Assembly: GCF_014646055.1 (NCBI RefSeq)
Contig: NZ_BMMS01000002.1
Coordinates: forward strand, 265,729 to 329,728
Reading direction: 5' to 3'
DNA from: Wenjunlia tyrosinilytica
Lineage (GTDB): Bacteria > Actinomycetota > Actinomycetes > Streptomycetales > Streptomycetaceae
DNA length: 64,000 bases
Shown here: positions 19,809-27,982 of the stretch, one piece after another
Position numbering within the stretch: position 1 is the stretch's first letter
Layout: the number at the start of each line of letters is the position of its first letter
Program-made: the position numbers and the translations under genes
Notes under the pieces: model-generated
Told to the model about the DNA's origin: nothing
Seen by the model: only the letters and a program-made list of their open reading frames with translations
Database searches by the model: none

Positions 19809-20360
19809 ATGCCGATACCCGCAGATCAGCCGCCGGTCGAGAACGCCACCGCCGACACGGGTCACCATGTCGTCGATCGGCTCGTCGAGGCCAACCGGTC
19901 CTACGCCGCCGAGTTCCACGACCCGGGCATGGACGCCCGCCCGGTGCTGCACGTCGCCGTCGTCACCTGCATGGACGCACGGCTCGATGTGCATGCCCTG
20001 CTGGGTCTTGAACTCGGCGACTGCCATGTCATCCGCAACGCCGGCGGCGTCGTCACCGACGACACCGTGCGCTCGCTGACCATCAGCCAGCGGGCGCTGG
20101 GCACGACCGCGGTGGTCCTCATCCACCACACCGGCTGCGGACTGCTCAATCTCACCGAGGACTTCCGGCACGACCTCGAGCAGGAGGTGGGCATCCGTCC
20201 GGCGTGGGCCGTGGAGGCCTTCCGCGACCTGGACCAGGACGTGCGCCAGTCCATGGCCCGTGTCCGCACCTCCCCGTTCCTCCCCCACACCGACCAGGTG
20301 CGCGGGTTCGTCTTCGACGTCCACACGGGCCTGCTCCGCGAGATCGACCCGGCCTCGTAG
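19809..20360 (+). CDS. Beta-class carbonic anhydrase
   Basis: This 183-residue protein interconverts CO2 and bicarbonate with a zinc ion. The ligands are visible as Cys and Asp-Arg in 'CMDARLD' (about residue 49) and His/Cys in 'IHHTGCG' (about 103-109), with 'IRNAGGVVTDD' between. The frame is open further upstream, but the ATG at 19809 (MPIPADQPP) is preferred. TACGGT lies 7 bp before it, so the mRNA may be leaderless, with no clear Shine-Dalgarno. It diverges from the dcw cluster. Confidence 0.9.
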   Translation: MPIPADQPPVENATADTGHHVVDRLVEANRSYAAEFHDPGMDARPVLHVAVVTCMDARLDVHALLGLELGDCHVIRNAGGVVTDDTVRSLTISQRALGTTAVVLIHHTGCGLLNLTEDFRHDLEQEVGIRPAWAVEAFRDLDQDVRQSMARVRTSPFLPHTDQVRGFVFDVHTGLLREIDPAS

Positions 20361-20823
20361 CGGCCGCCGTCGCGGCACCGCCGTCACGGCACCCTGAATC
20401 GCGGCACAGGAATCGCGGCACCGCCGTCGCGGCACAGGAATCGCGGCGCAGGAATCGCCGCGGCGGAGTCGCCGCGGCGGCCCCTGCGTGCAGGACCCGC
20501 TCGGGAGGAGCCCGCCGCATATGGCCCGCCCCGCCGGATGATCCGGCCGGACGGGCCCGACGCACACGACCCGCCCAGGTGGCCCATGCCTGGCCAAACC
20601 CGTGGAAACACCCGCTTGTCGGCGGGCGAGTGACGGGAAGCCGCCGGTCGGGGAAGAATGCAACGCAGCAGTGCCTTGTTCCGTGCCGCGCTGGACAACG
20701 TGGCGCGCCGGGGCGCGGCCGCGGCCCGGGATCGTTTCCGGCCGCTTTCTCGGGGCGGGCCCGTCGGCTGCGTTTGTGACTGCATTCGGCGCGGCCCATT
20801 GATTCGGGCCTTAGGAGTGCCGG
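20361..20823. other. Intergenic region with short GC-rich repeats
   Basis: The 463-bp gap before the MoxR gene begins with a degenerate tandem array (about 20367-20480) built on 'gcggcacaggaatc' and 'gcggcaccgccgtc'. The rest must hold the promoter of the moxR operon but no clear boxes are seen. No gene is supported. Confidence 0.5.
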
Positions 20824-21828
20824 GTGACGACCTATGACGACCAAGCGAGCCTGACCGATCTGACCACCGTGGTGGAGCGGGTGCGCCGCTCGGTGGAGAG
20901 CGTGATCGAGGGCAAGCCGGAGGTCGTGCGCCTCTCCCTCACCGTGCTCCTCGCCGAGGGACACCTGCTGATCGAGGATGTGCCGGGCGTCGGCAAGACC
21001 ATGCTGTCCAAGGCGCTGGCGCGGTCCATCGACTGCTCGGTGCGGCGTATCCAGTTCACGCCCGACCTGCTGCCCTCCGACATCACCGGTGTGAGCGTCT
21101 TCGACCAGCAGCGCCGGGACTTCGAGTTCAAGCCGGGAGCGATCTTCGCGCAGATCGTGGTGGGTGACGAGATCAACCGCGCCTCGCCCAAGACGCAGTC
21201 CGCGCTGCTGGAGTCGATGGAGGAGCGCCAGGTCACGATCGACGGCAGCACCTACGAGCTGCCCACGCCGTTCATGGTGATCGCCACGCAGAACCCGGTC
21301 GAGATGGAGGGAACGTATCCTCTGCCCGAGGCGCAGCGGGACCGCTTCATGGCCCGTGTGTCCATCGGCTACCCCAATGCCGCGGCCGAGCTCCAGATGC
21401 TCGACGTGCACGGCGGGGCCGACCCCCTCGACGATCTCCAGCCCGTGGCCCACGCCCACGAGATCGTCAAGCTCGTCGAGGCCGTGCGCCTGGTGCATGT
21501 GGCCGAGTCGGTGCGCCGCTATGCCGTGGACCTGGTCTCCGCGACCCGCAACCACCCCGATCTGAGACTCGGCGCCTCACCCCGCGCCACCCTCCACCTG
21601 GTGCGCGCCGCCCGTGCGGCGGCGGCGCTCGACGGCCGTGACTTCGTCCTGCCGGACGACATCCAGACGCTCGCCGGTCCGGTGCTCGCCCACCGCCTGC
21701 TGCCGACGGCCCAGGCGCAGTTGGGCCGCCGCACACCCGAGCAGGTGGTGGTGGAGATCGTGCAGCGCACTCCCGTACCCGACCCGTACGGCACCGACCC
21801 GCGTGGCGCCGCCAACCGGAGGCCGTGA
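20824..21828 (+). CDS. MoxR family AAA+ ATPase
   Basis: The 334-residue protein is a MoxR AAA+ ATPase, a chaperone-like family that usually assembles or activates von Willebrand A or DUF58 partner proteins. The Walker A 'GVGKTMLSKAL' (about 56-66), Walker B 'VVGDEINRASPKTQSALLES' and sensor region 'ATQNPVEMEGTYPLPEAQ' are intact. A C-terminal lid domain follows (about 230-320). The GTG start heads a tight operon: its TGA overlaps the start of the DUF58 gene, and a transglutaminase follows. The MoxR/DUF58/transglutaminase trio is widespread in actinobacteria; its substrate is unknown. Confidence 0.95.
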   Translation: MTTYDDQASLTDLTTVVERVRRSVESVIEGKPEVVRLSLTVLLAEGHLLIEDVPGVGKTMLSKALARSIDCSVRRIQFTPDLLPSDITGVSVFDQQRRDFEFKPGAIFAQIVVGDEINRASPKTQSALLESMEERQVTIDGSTYELPTPFMVIATQNPVEMEGTYPLPEAQRDRFMARVSIGYPNAAAELQMLDVHGGADPLDDLQPVAHAHEIVKLVEAVRLVHVAESVRRYAVDLVSATRNHPDLRLGASPRATLHLVRAARAAAALDGRDFVLPDDIQTLAGPVLAHRLLPTAQAQLGRRTPEQVVVEIVQRTPVPDPYGTDPRGAANRRP

Positions 21829-23909
21829 TGGCCGCGGCGGGCAGCGGCCCCCATGAGAAGGGCCCCCCGGAGTGGGGGCCCGGGGAGAGCGGACTCCGGG
21901 AGAACGGCCCCCAGGAGAAGGGACCGGGGGACAAGGGACCTCGCGAGAACAGCCCCCGCGAGAACGGACCTGGGGAGAAGAGACCGCACGGCAATGAGCC
22001 ACGGGGCGCCGATCCCCGAGGCACCGGCCCCCAAAGCACCGGACCTCAAGGCGCCGGAACCCAAGGCGCCAGACCCCAAGGCACCGATCCCCGAGGCACC
22101 AGACCTCAAGGCGCCCGAAACCAAGGCGCCAATCCCCAAGGCACCAGACCACAAGGCACCGGCCCCCGAGGCACCGGACCTCAAGGCACCGGAACCCAAG
22201 GCACCGGAACCCAAGGCACCAATCCCCAAGGCACCAATCCCCGAGGCGCCGATCCCCAAGGCACCAGACCTCAAGGAACCGGACCCCGAGGCGCCGGAAC
22301 TCAAGGCGCCGGGCCCTGGGGTGGCGCTTCCCGCGGTGGTGACTCCCGCCGTGGCGGCTCCCGCGGTGGCGGGCCCCGGCCGGACGTTCCGCAGCCGGAC
22401 GGGCCTGACGGCACCGCGCCCGCGGGGCCCAGGGCTGCGGGGCCCGGGGCCGCCGGCTCGGCGGGCGGCGGCAAGGAGCGGGGCCCCGGCGGGATCCGTA
22501 CCGCGCTGGCCGGACTGACCACCCGGGGCCGTTCCTTCCTGGCCGCGGGGGGCGCCGCCGCGATCTGCTCGTACCTGCTGGGCCAGCCGGACCTGCTGCG
22601 GGTGGGACTTCTGCTGGCGGCCCTGCCGCTGGTGTGCGCCGCCGTGCTGTACCGCACGCGGTACCGGGTGGCGGGAAGCCGCCGTCTCGCGCCGTCGAGG
22701 GTTCCCGCGATGTCTGAGGCCAGGGTGCATCTGCGGGTGGACAACGTCTCCCGGATGCCCACCGGCCTGCTGATGCTCCAGGACCGGGTGCCGTACGTGC
22801 TGGGGCCACGGCCGCGCTTCGTGCTGGACCGGGTCGAGCCCGGCGGGCACCGCGAGGTCTCCTACCGGGTCCGCTCCGACCTGCGGGGCAAGTACCCGCT
22901 GGGCCCGCTCCAATTGCGGCTGACCGACCCGTTCGGCATGTGCGAGCTGACCCGCTCGTTCAGCGCCTTCGACACCTTGACGGTCGTGCCGACCGTGCAC
23001 CCGCTGGCTCCCGTCCGGCTGGTCGGCGAGTCCACGGGCTACGGCGACAGCCGCACCCGCGCGGTGGCGCTCGCGGGTGAGGACGACGTCATTCCCCGCG
23101 GCTACCGGCACGGTGACGATCTGCGGCGGGTGCACTGGCGCTCGACCGCCCGCTACGGCGAGCTGATGGTGCGCCGGGAGGAGCAGCCGCAGCGGGCCCG
23201 GTGCACGGTGCTGCTGGACACGCGCAGGCAGGCCCACCGGGGCACGGGTCCGGATTCGACCTTCGAGTGGGCCGTCTCCGGCGCGGCGTCGGCGGCGGTG
23301 CACCTGCTGGAGCGCGGCTACGGGGTGCGGCTGCTGACCGACAGCGGCAGCTGCGTGCCCGGCGTGGACGGGGTCGGCGGGGCGGGATACGGCTCCGCGT
23401 CCGACACCGCGGGCGTGCTGCTCGACACTCTGGCGGTGGTCGACCACTCCGACGGGGCCGGGTTCTCCCGGGCCCACGATGTGCTGCGCGGCGGGTCCGA
23501 GGGACTGCTGGTGGCCTTCGTCGGGGCGCTGGACGAGGAACAGGCGTCCGTGCTGGCCAGGACGCGGCAGCGGGTGGGCGGCGCGGTGGTGTTCCTGTTG
23601 GACACCGGTGTCTGGGGCGGTCCGGCCCCGGCGGCGGCTTCCGGCGCGACGGCTTCCGCCATGGCGGTTTCCGGCATGACGGCTCCGGGCGCGACGGCTT
23701 TCGGCACGGCGGCGTCCGGCACGGCGGCTTCCGGCGGCTCGGCGGGCGAGGACCCGCTGACGGCGAGGGAGCGCACCCTGCGTGAGGCGGGGTGGAGCGT
23801 GCACCGGGTGGTGCCGGGGGCCACGCTGCCGAAGCTGTGGCAGCGCGCCGACCGCTACAGCACGGACGACGGCGGTCCGGTGGCCGCCGGTGGGGGGATG
23901 TTCCGATGA
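21828..23909 (+). CDS. DUF58 domain protein with a repetitive N-terminal extension
   Basis: The 693-residue protein has three parts. Residues about 1-170 are a low-complexity run of five-residue units (G-T/A-x-P/T-Q/R). After a Gly/Pro-rich stretch, two membrane segments occur at about 235-270. The DUF58 region then carries the hallmark 'YRHGDDLRRVHWRSTARYGELMVR' (about 425-448). The C-terminal part contains a degenerate Gly/Ala/Ser/Met repeat (about 605-645). DUF58 proteins are partners of MoxR ATPases. ATG 21828 has GGAGG five bases upstream and overlaps the moxR stop. Codon use in the N-terminal repeat is abnormal in this frame (see findings). Confidence 0.88.
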   Translation: MAAAGSGPHEKGPPEWGPGESGLRENGPQEKGPGDKGPRENSPRENGPGEKRPHGNEPRGADPRGTGPQSTGPQGAGTQGARPQGTDPRGTRPQGARNQGANPQGTRPQGTGPRGTGPQGTGTQGTGTQGTNPQGTNPRGADPQGTRPQGTGPRGAGTQGAGPWGGASRGGDSRRGGSRGGGPRPDVPQPDGPDGTAPAGPRAAGPGAAGSAGGGKERGPGGIRTALAGLTTRGRSFLAAGGAAAICSYLLGQPDLLRVGLLLAALPLVCAAVLYRTRYRVAGSRRLAPSRVPAMSEARVHLRVDNVSRMPTGLLMLQDRVPYVLGPRPRFVLDRVEPGGHREVSYRVRSDLRGKYPLGPLQLRLTDPFGMCELTRSFSAFDTLTVVPTVHPLAPVRLVGESTGYGDSRTRAVALAGEDDVIPRGYRHGDDLRRVHWRSTARYGELMVRREEQPQRARCTVLLDTRRQAHRGTGPDSTFEWAVSGAASAAVHLLERGYGVRLLTDSGSCVPGVDGVGGAGYGSASDTAGVLLDTLAVVDHSDGAGFSRAHDVLRGGSEGLLVAFVGALDEEQASVLARTRQRVGGAVVFLLDTGVWGGPAPAAASGATASAMAVSGMTAPGATAFGTAASGTAASGGSAGEDPLTARERTLREAGWSVHRVVPGATLPKLWQRADRYSTDDGGPVAAGGGMFR
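21994..22518 (+). other. Alternative-frame open reading frame inside the DUF58 gene (APxPK repeats)
   Basis: In the +1 frame relative to the DUF58 gene an ATG at 21994 opens 174 codons reading MSHGAPIPEAP, then about 20 units such as APDLK, APEPK, APDPK. This frame uses AAG, GAG, GAC, CTC and ATC, the normal Streptomyces codons. The DUF58 frame over the same bases uses CAA, AGA, CGA, GAT and AAT, which are rare. It is therefore either an overprinted gene or the original frame of the repeat, displaced by two compensating indels. No Shine-Dalgarno at good distance is seen. A candidate, not an established gene. Confidence 0.35.
22000..22320 (+). repeat. 15-bp minisatellite in the DUF58 gene
   Basis: About 20 degenerate copies of a 15-bp unit of the form caaggcaccggaccc run in tandem. 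Because 15 is a multiple of three, copy-number change keeps the frame and alters only the length of the disordered extension. A related 15-bp periodicity (gagaag-ggacc units) is already visible from about 21850. Confidence 0.85.
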
Positions 23910-26317
23910 GTGGCCGTACCAGGCTGACCCTGTGCTCAGGGCTCGCGACGATCCTCGTCGCCTGCTCGCTGCTGCCGTTGGTCTCGCCGTCCGGCTGGCT
24001 GGTGCAGGCGAGCGTGCTCGTGGCCCTTCAGGCGGGTGTGGGTGCGCTGGGACGGCGGGTACCGCTGGCCCGGCCGCTGGCGGTACTGGCGCAGCTCGTC
24101 GCCGTCCTGCTGATGCTGACGTTCGTCTTCGCGCGGCACGTGGCACCGTTCGGGATCTTCCCCGGGCCGGGAGCACTGCGCCATCTGGGTGCGCTGGTGG
24201 CCGACGGGATGACGGACGTCGGGCAGTACCAGACGCCCGCTCCGGTGACGGACGGCATCCGGCTCATGCTCGTGGGCGGGGTCGTCGTGATCGCCGTGCT
24301 GGTCGACGCGCTGGCGGTCACGTACCGCAACGCGGCTCCGGCCGGTCTGCCCCTGCTGGCCCTGTACTCGGTGGCCGCGGGGCTCTCGCAGGACGGCTCG
24401 CACTGGCTGTGGTTCGTGCTGGCGGGAGCGGGCTATCTGCTGCTGCTCCTCGCCGAGGGCCGGGACCGGCTCTCGCGCTGGGGCAGGGTCTTCGCGGGCG
24501 GCGGTCCGGGGCGCGGCGGCTCCGGAGGGCTCGCCGGAGGCGGCGGCGAGTCGGCCATGGCGCCGGTGCGCACCGGCCGCCGGATCGGGGCCATGGCGCT
24601 GGGCATCGCCCTGATCGCCCCGGCCGCGCTGCCGTCGCTGGGTGACGGGCTGCTGGGCGCCGCCGCCAACGGCAGCGGACGCGGGGGCACGGGCAGCGGC
24701 ACCATCAACGCCAGCGACCCGGTCATCACCATGCAGGACAACCTCAACCAGCCGCAGAACCGTGAAGTGCTCAAGTACCGCACCGACTCCGACACCAACT
24801 CGGACATGTACCTGCGGACGGTGTCGCTGGACCAGTTCGACGGCGCCTCGTGGAAGTCGTCGCAGCGCTCGCTGCGGGACGTGCCCGATGCGCTGCCGAC
24901 CCCGAAGGGCCTCGACCCGGACGTCCTGCGGCAGGAGATCCACACGTCGGTCGCGACGGCGGGCTGGTTCCGCACCAGCTGGCTGCCGATGCCGTACCCG
25001 GCGACGAAGGTCGACGTGCGCGGGAGCTGGCGGTACGAGCCGGAGGCCCGCACGGTCGTCGGCGATCACAAGCAGACCACGGCGCTGGTGAGGTACCAGG
25101 TCAGCAGCTTGCGGGTGAAGCCGACCGCCGCGCAGCTGGCGTCCGCCCCGGAGCCTTCCGGAGCGCTGGCCGACGAGTACACCAAGGTCCCGGCGGACCT
25201 TCCGCTGGTGGTCAGGAGCGAGGCCGAGGGCGTGACGAGGGGCGCGGCCAACCACTACGAGCAGGCGATGAAGCTCCAGGAGTGGTTCACCACGTCCGGG
25301 GGCTTCTCGTACAACACGCGGGTCAGCTCGGGGACGGGCACCACGGCGATCGTGCGCTTCCTGAGGAACAAGGAGGGCTTCTGCATCCACTACGCCTTCA
25401 CCATGGCGGCGATGTCGCGCACGCTCGGCATCCCGTCGCGGGTGGCCGTGGGGTTCGTACCGGGGGCGGCGCTGTCGGACGGCTCGTACTCCGTGGGGTC
25501 CAAGGACGCGCACGCGTGGCCGGAGCTGTACTTCCAGGGCGTGGGCTGGGTGCGTTTCGAGCCCACGCCGTCTCGGGGCAGCACGCCCGACTACGCGCAG
25601 GCGCAGACGCCCAGCGACCGGGCGACCAACCCCACGGACACCCCGAGCGACACGGCGTCGCCCTCCACCGGGCCGTCCTCGCAGGTGACCTGTGACGCCA
25701 GGGCGCAGCGGGCCGGGGACTGCTCGACGCAGGGTCCTCTGGTGGTCGACAACTCCTCCGACGGGGGCTTCCCGACGGCGGCGGTCGCGGGGATCGTCAT
25801 CGGCGCGCTGGTGCTGCTGATGCTCCTCCTGCCGGTGCTGTGGCGGGCCCGGGTGCGGGCGAGGCGGCTGGGCGGGGGCCACGTCGGTGGCGCCGCCGGG
25901 GCGAGGACCCTCGCGGGGTGGCAGGAGCTGCTCGACACCGCCTGGGACTACGGGATCACTCCCGACGTGAGCGAGACGCCGCGCCGGGCGGCGGCGCGGC
26001 TGGTGAGGGCGGCGGGCCTGGACACGGAGACGGCTGAGGCCGCGCACCGTGTGGCGTCGGCGGTGGAACAGGTGATGTACGCGCCCGAGCCGCGCCCGGT
26101 CCCGGGTCTGGCGGACGACGTGCGCAGAATCGAGTCCGCCCTGTCGGCGGGCGCCGGCCGCGGGGGCCGCCTTCGCGCCCTGCTCCTGCCCCGCTCGAGT
26201 GTCCGGGTCCTCTGGACGGTCTCCGACGCGTGGGCCGGTCTCAGGGACCGGTGGCTGGAGGCGGTCCGCAAGGTGCCGATCCCCGCACGCCTGCGGCAAG
26301 GCGCGACGGGGCGCTGA
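23906..26317 (+). CDS. Transglutaminase-like membrane protein (DUF3488/TgpA type)
   Basis: The 803-residue protein begins with six membrane segments (about 8-240). An extracytoplasmic transglutaminase-like cysteine-protease domain follows: catalytic Cys in 'KEGFCIHYAFTMAAM' (about 492), His in 'DAHAWPELYF' (about 535), then 'VRFEPTPS'. A Thr/Ser/Pro linker, a further membrane segment (about 625-648) and a cytoplasmic DUF4129-like C-terminus complete it. Its ATG overlaps the DUF58 stop as ATGA, so it is the third coupled gene of the moxR operon. The frame extends upstream but only the overlap start makes sense. The substrate is unknown; the architecture resembles TgpA. Confidence 0.93.
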   Translation: MSGRTRLTLCSGLATILVACSLLPLVSPSGWLVQASVLVALQAGVGALGRRVPLARPLAVLAQLVAVLLMLTFVFARHVAPFGIFPGPGALRHLGALVADGMTDVGQYQTPAPVTDGIRLMLVGGVVVIAVLVDALAVTYRNAAPAGLPLLALYSVAAGLSQDGSHWLWFVLAGAGYLLLLLAEGRDRLSRWGRVFAGGGPGRGGSGGLAGGGGESAMAPVRTGRRIGAMALGIALIAPAALPSLGDGLLGAAANGSGRGGTGSGTINASDPVITMQDNLNQPQNREVLKYRTDSDTNSDMYLRTVSLDQFDGASWKSSQRSLRDVPDALPTPKGLDPDVLRQEIHTSVATAGWFRTSWLPMPYPATKVDVRGSWRYEPEARTVVGDHKQTTALVRYQVSSLRVKPTAAQLASAPEPSGALADEYTKVPADLPLVVRSEAEGVTRGAANHYEQAMKLQEWFTTSGGFSYNTRVSSGTGTTAIVRFLRNKEGFCIHYAFTMAAMSRTLGIPSRVAVGFVPGAALSDGSYSVGSKDAHAWPELYFQGVGWVRFEPTPSRGSTPDYAQAQTPSDRATNPTDTPSDTASPSTGPSSQVTCDARAQRAGDCSTQGPLVVDNSSDGGFPTAAVAGIVIGALVLLMLLLPVLWRARVRARRLGGGHVGGAAGARTLAGWQELLDTAWDYGITPDVSETPRRAAARLVRAAGLDTETAEAAHRVASAVEQVMYAPEPRPVPGLADDVRRIESALSAGAGRGGRLRALLLPRSSVRVLWTVSDAWAGLRDRWLEAVRKVPIPARLRQGATGR

Positions 26318-26334
26318 CACGCCCCCGCCCCGTC
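26305..26334 (+). terminator. Terminator of the MoxR operon
   Basis: A 9-bp perfect GC stem (26305-26313 with 26326-26334) overlaps the stop codon of the transglutaminase gene. A second small hairpin (ggcccac/gtgggcc, 26338-26362) follows directly and merges into the 95-bp repeat array. Confidence 0.55.
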
Positions 26335-26355
26335 GGCGGCCCACCGCCCTCGCGG

Positions 26356-26705
26356 GTGGGCCACCGACGGGCACGTGAGCGGGAAACAGCAAGCCCCGAA
26401 GAGCCGAGGACAGCCGCAGCCAGCCCCGATGCCAGCGACCGCCCACGCCAGTGGGCCACCGACGGGCACGTGAGCGGGAAACAGCAAGCCCCGAAGAGCC
26501 GAGGACAGCCGCAGCCAGCCCCGATGCCAGCGACCGCCCACGCCAGTGGGCCACCGACGGGCACGTGAGCGGGAAACAGCAAGCCCCGAAGAGCCGAGGA
26601 CAGCCGCAGCCAGCCCCGACGGCAGCGACCGCCCACGCCAGTGGGCCACCGACGGGCACGTGAGCGGGAAACAACGAGCCCCGAAGAGCCGAGGACAGCC
26701 GAGGT
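26356..26705. repeat. 95-bp tandem repeat array, about 3.7 copies
   Basis: Three almost identical 95-bp units start at 26356, 26451 and 26546, and a fourth, diverging unit starts at 26641 and fades by about 26705. Units begin gtgggccaccgacggg and include cacgtg. Each unit junction can form a hairpin (gcccac-gcca-gtgggc). Frames across the array are open on both strands only because of composition. It lies between two convergent genes. Confidence 0.95.
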
Positions 26706-27156
26706 CGGCCCTGCCGGCTGCGGCCGTCCTGGCCACCGCGGGCGCGGTGGTGCTACGGGGAGGTCGTCGGCTCCCCCGGTCGGCGCCGAGGGCCCCGGCC
26801 GGGTCGGCCCGTTCACAGGCGGCGGTCCGCGCACACCGAGGCACGGCGGTTCCCGGCTCACCGGGCCCTGTGCCCATGGCGCCGCGCTGCGGGCCCTGTG
26901 CCCACGGCGCCGCGCTGCCGGAGACGGCGGGCGCCGCTCGGCAGTTGGGGCTGTCTGTTCGCGGGAGCGGCGCCCGGCCCGCCGCTGCGGGCAGGCCAGG
27001 CACGGCCGCCCCGCAGGGCGCGGGGATCTGCCAGGGTGCGACGGGGCGCCGGCGGGCCGCACTCCGTGTCTCAGCCCCGAGCCCACCGGGCGCGGGAGAG
27101 CGCCGTGCAGCGGTCGCCGGGCCGGTCGGTGCGCCGACGGCGCCCCACCCCGAACA
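26706..27156. other. GC-rich non-coding spacer after the repeat array
   Basis: About 450 bp with no supported gene. It contains a local duplication at about 26862-26919, where a 28-bp segment starting cgggccctgtgccca is repeated with one change. Overlapping frames are open on several strands from composition alone. Confidence 0.5.
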
Positions 27157-27200
27157 CGCCGACCCCCGTCCCCGAGCGGGCTCGGGGACGGGGGTCGGCG
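27157..27200. terminator. Strong bidirectional terminator
   Basis: A perfect 20-bp stem (27157-27176 with 27181-27200) closes a 4-nt loop. It is placed 34 bp after the stop of the minus-strand DUF3040 gene and faces the convergent transglutaminase operon, so it can insulate both. Confidence 0.9.
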
Positions 27201-27233
27201 TTCACGTAACGGCGTGCTTTGCGCGGCGGCCGA

Positions 27234-27635
27234 CTAGCCGCCCTGTTGTTCGTCGCGGCGGCGCTGCCAGCGGTCTTCGATGCGGTCCATGACCCGGCCT
27301 CGGCGGCGGGTACGGCCGGAGCGCCTGCCGGGTGTCCCTTGGGCCTGCGGCTGTTCGCCCGGCTTGGGCGCGCGCCGCCATCCGGTCACCGCGAGCGAGG
27401 CGCAGCCCAGCATCACCAGGAACCCGACAACGCTGACCCACCAGACCTGGCCCACCATCCCGGCCATCAGGAGCGCGATACCCACCAAGAAGCCCGCGAC
27501 CGCCTGGTAAACCCGTCGCCGGGTGTACGTGCGCAGCCCGCTTCCCTCAAGCGCTGTCGCGAACTTGGGATCTTCGGCGTACAGCGCTCGCTCCATCTGC
27601 TCGAGCAGTCGCTGCTCGTGCTCCGAGAGCGGCAC
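27234..27635 (-). CDS. DUF3040 domain membrane protein
   Basis: The 133-residue protein has the DUF3040 signature at its N-terminus (MPLSEHEQRLLEQMERALYAEDPKFA). Two membrane segments (about 45-65 and 67-88) and a strongly basic Arg-rich C-terminus follow. The family is actinobacterial, near division genes, and of unknown function. The GTG start has AGGAGG eight bases upstream. Confidence 0.93.
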   Translation of the reverse strand: MPLSEHEQRLLEQMERALYAEDPKFATALEGSGLRTYTRRRVYQAVAGFLVGIALLMAGMVGQVWWVSVVGFLVMLGCASLAVTGWRRAPKPGEQPQAQGTPGRRSGRTRRRGRVMDRIEDRWQRRRDEQQGG

Positions 27636-27851
27636 GGAGTCCTCCTACTCGTCGGTCGCGGGGGCGACCGGTGCGACCCCTTCAAGGATAGGCAGGGAAT
27701 CGCCGTCATGAAACCCGCCCCACTGCGCACAGCTACTCACTGGAGTACCCCCGTTCCCTCAAGGGACACTGTCCCCTCGGTGGACCGATCGTCCTCCGGT
27801 GCCGAACCCGGCATGCCTCCCCGTGTGGAGAGCACCGCCCCGAAGTCGATT

Positions 27852-27867
27852 CTCTCGATGTCGAGAG
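27852..27867. promoter_or_regulatory. Perfect dyad CTCTCGA-TG-TCGAGAG
   Basis: A 7-bp perfect inverted repeat with a 2-bp centre lies in the gap between the methyltransferase end (27983) and the DUF3040 start (27635). The size and symmetry fit a dimeric winged-helix (for example MarR-type) operator. It is about 220 bp upstream of the DUF3040 start, so its target is unclear. Confidence 0.4.
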
Positions 27868-27982
27868 GTGCATTCCCCGTCCGTCGGCTCCTCATGCCGT
27901 AGTGCTTTACCAGATCATACGGTCCGGACGGCGTGAACGGGTGGCTGAAGGCGGTTCCTTGTGGCTCGAGGTGACGCAGGAC

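Noticed and set aside
23936-26674. 912-codon minus-strand frame opposite the transglutaminase and through the 95-bp array
   Set aside because: Antisense to a gene with intact catalytic residues; the repeat simply stays open in this frame.
26356-26705. 95-bp array considered as a CRISPR
   Set aside because: Units are contiguous near-identical copies with no unique spacers, and there are no cas genes.
26451-27292. Plus-strand peptides encoded by the 95-bp units (starting MGHRRARERE)
   Set aside because: 95 is not a multiple of three, so each unit is read in a different frame; no ribosome-binding site or family match.
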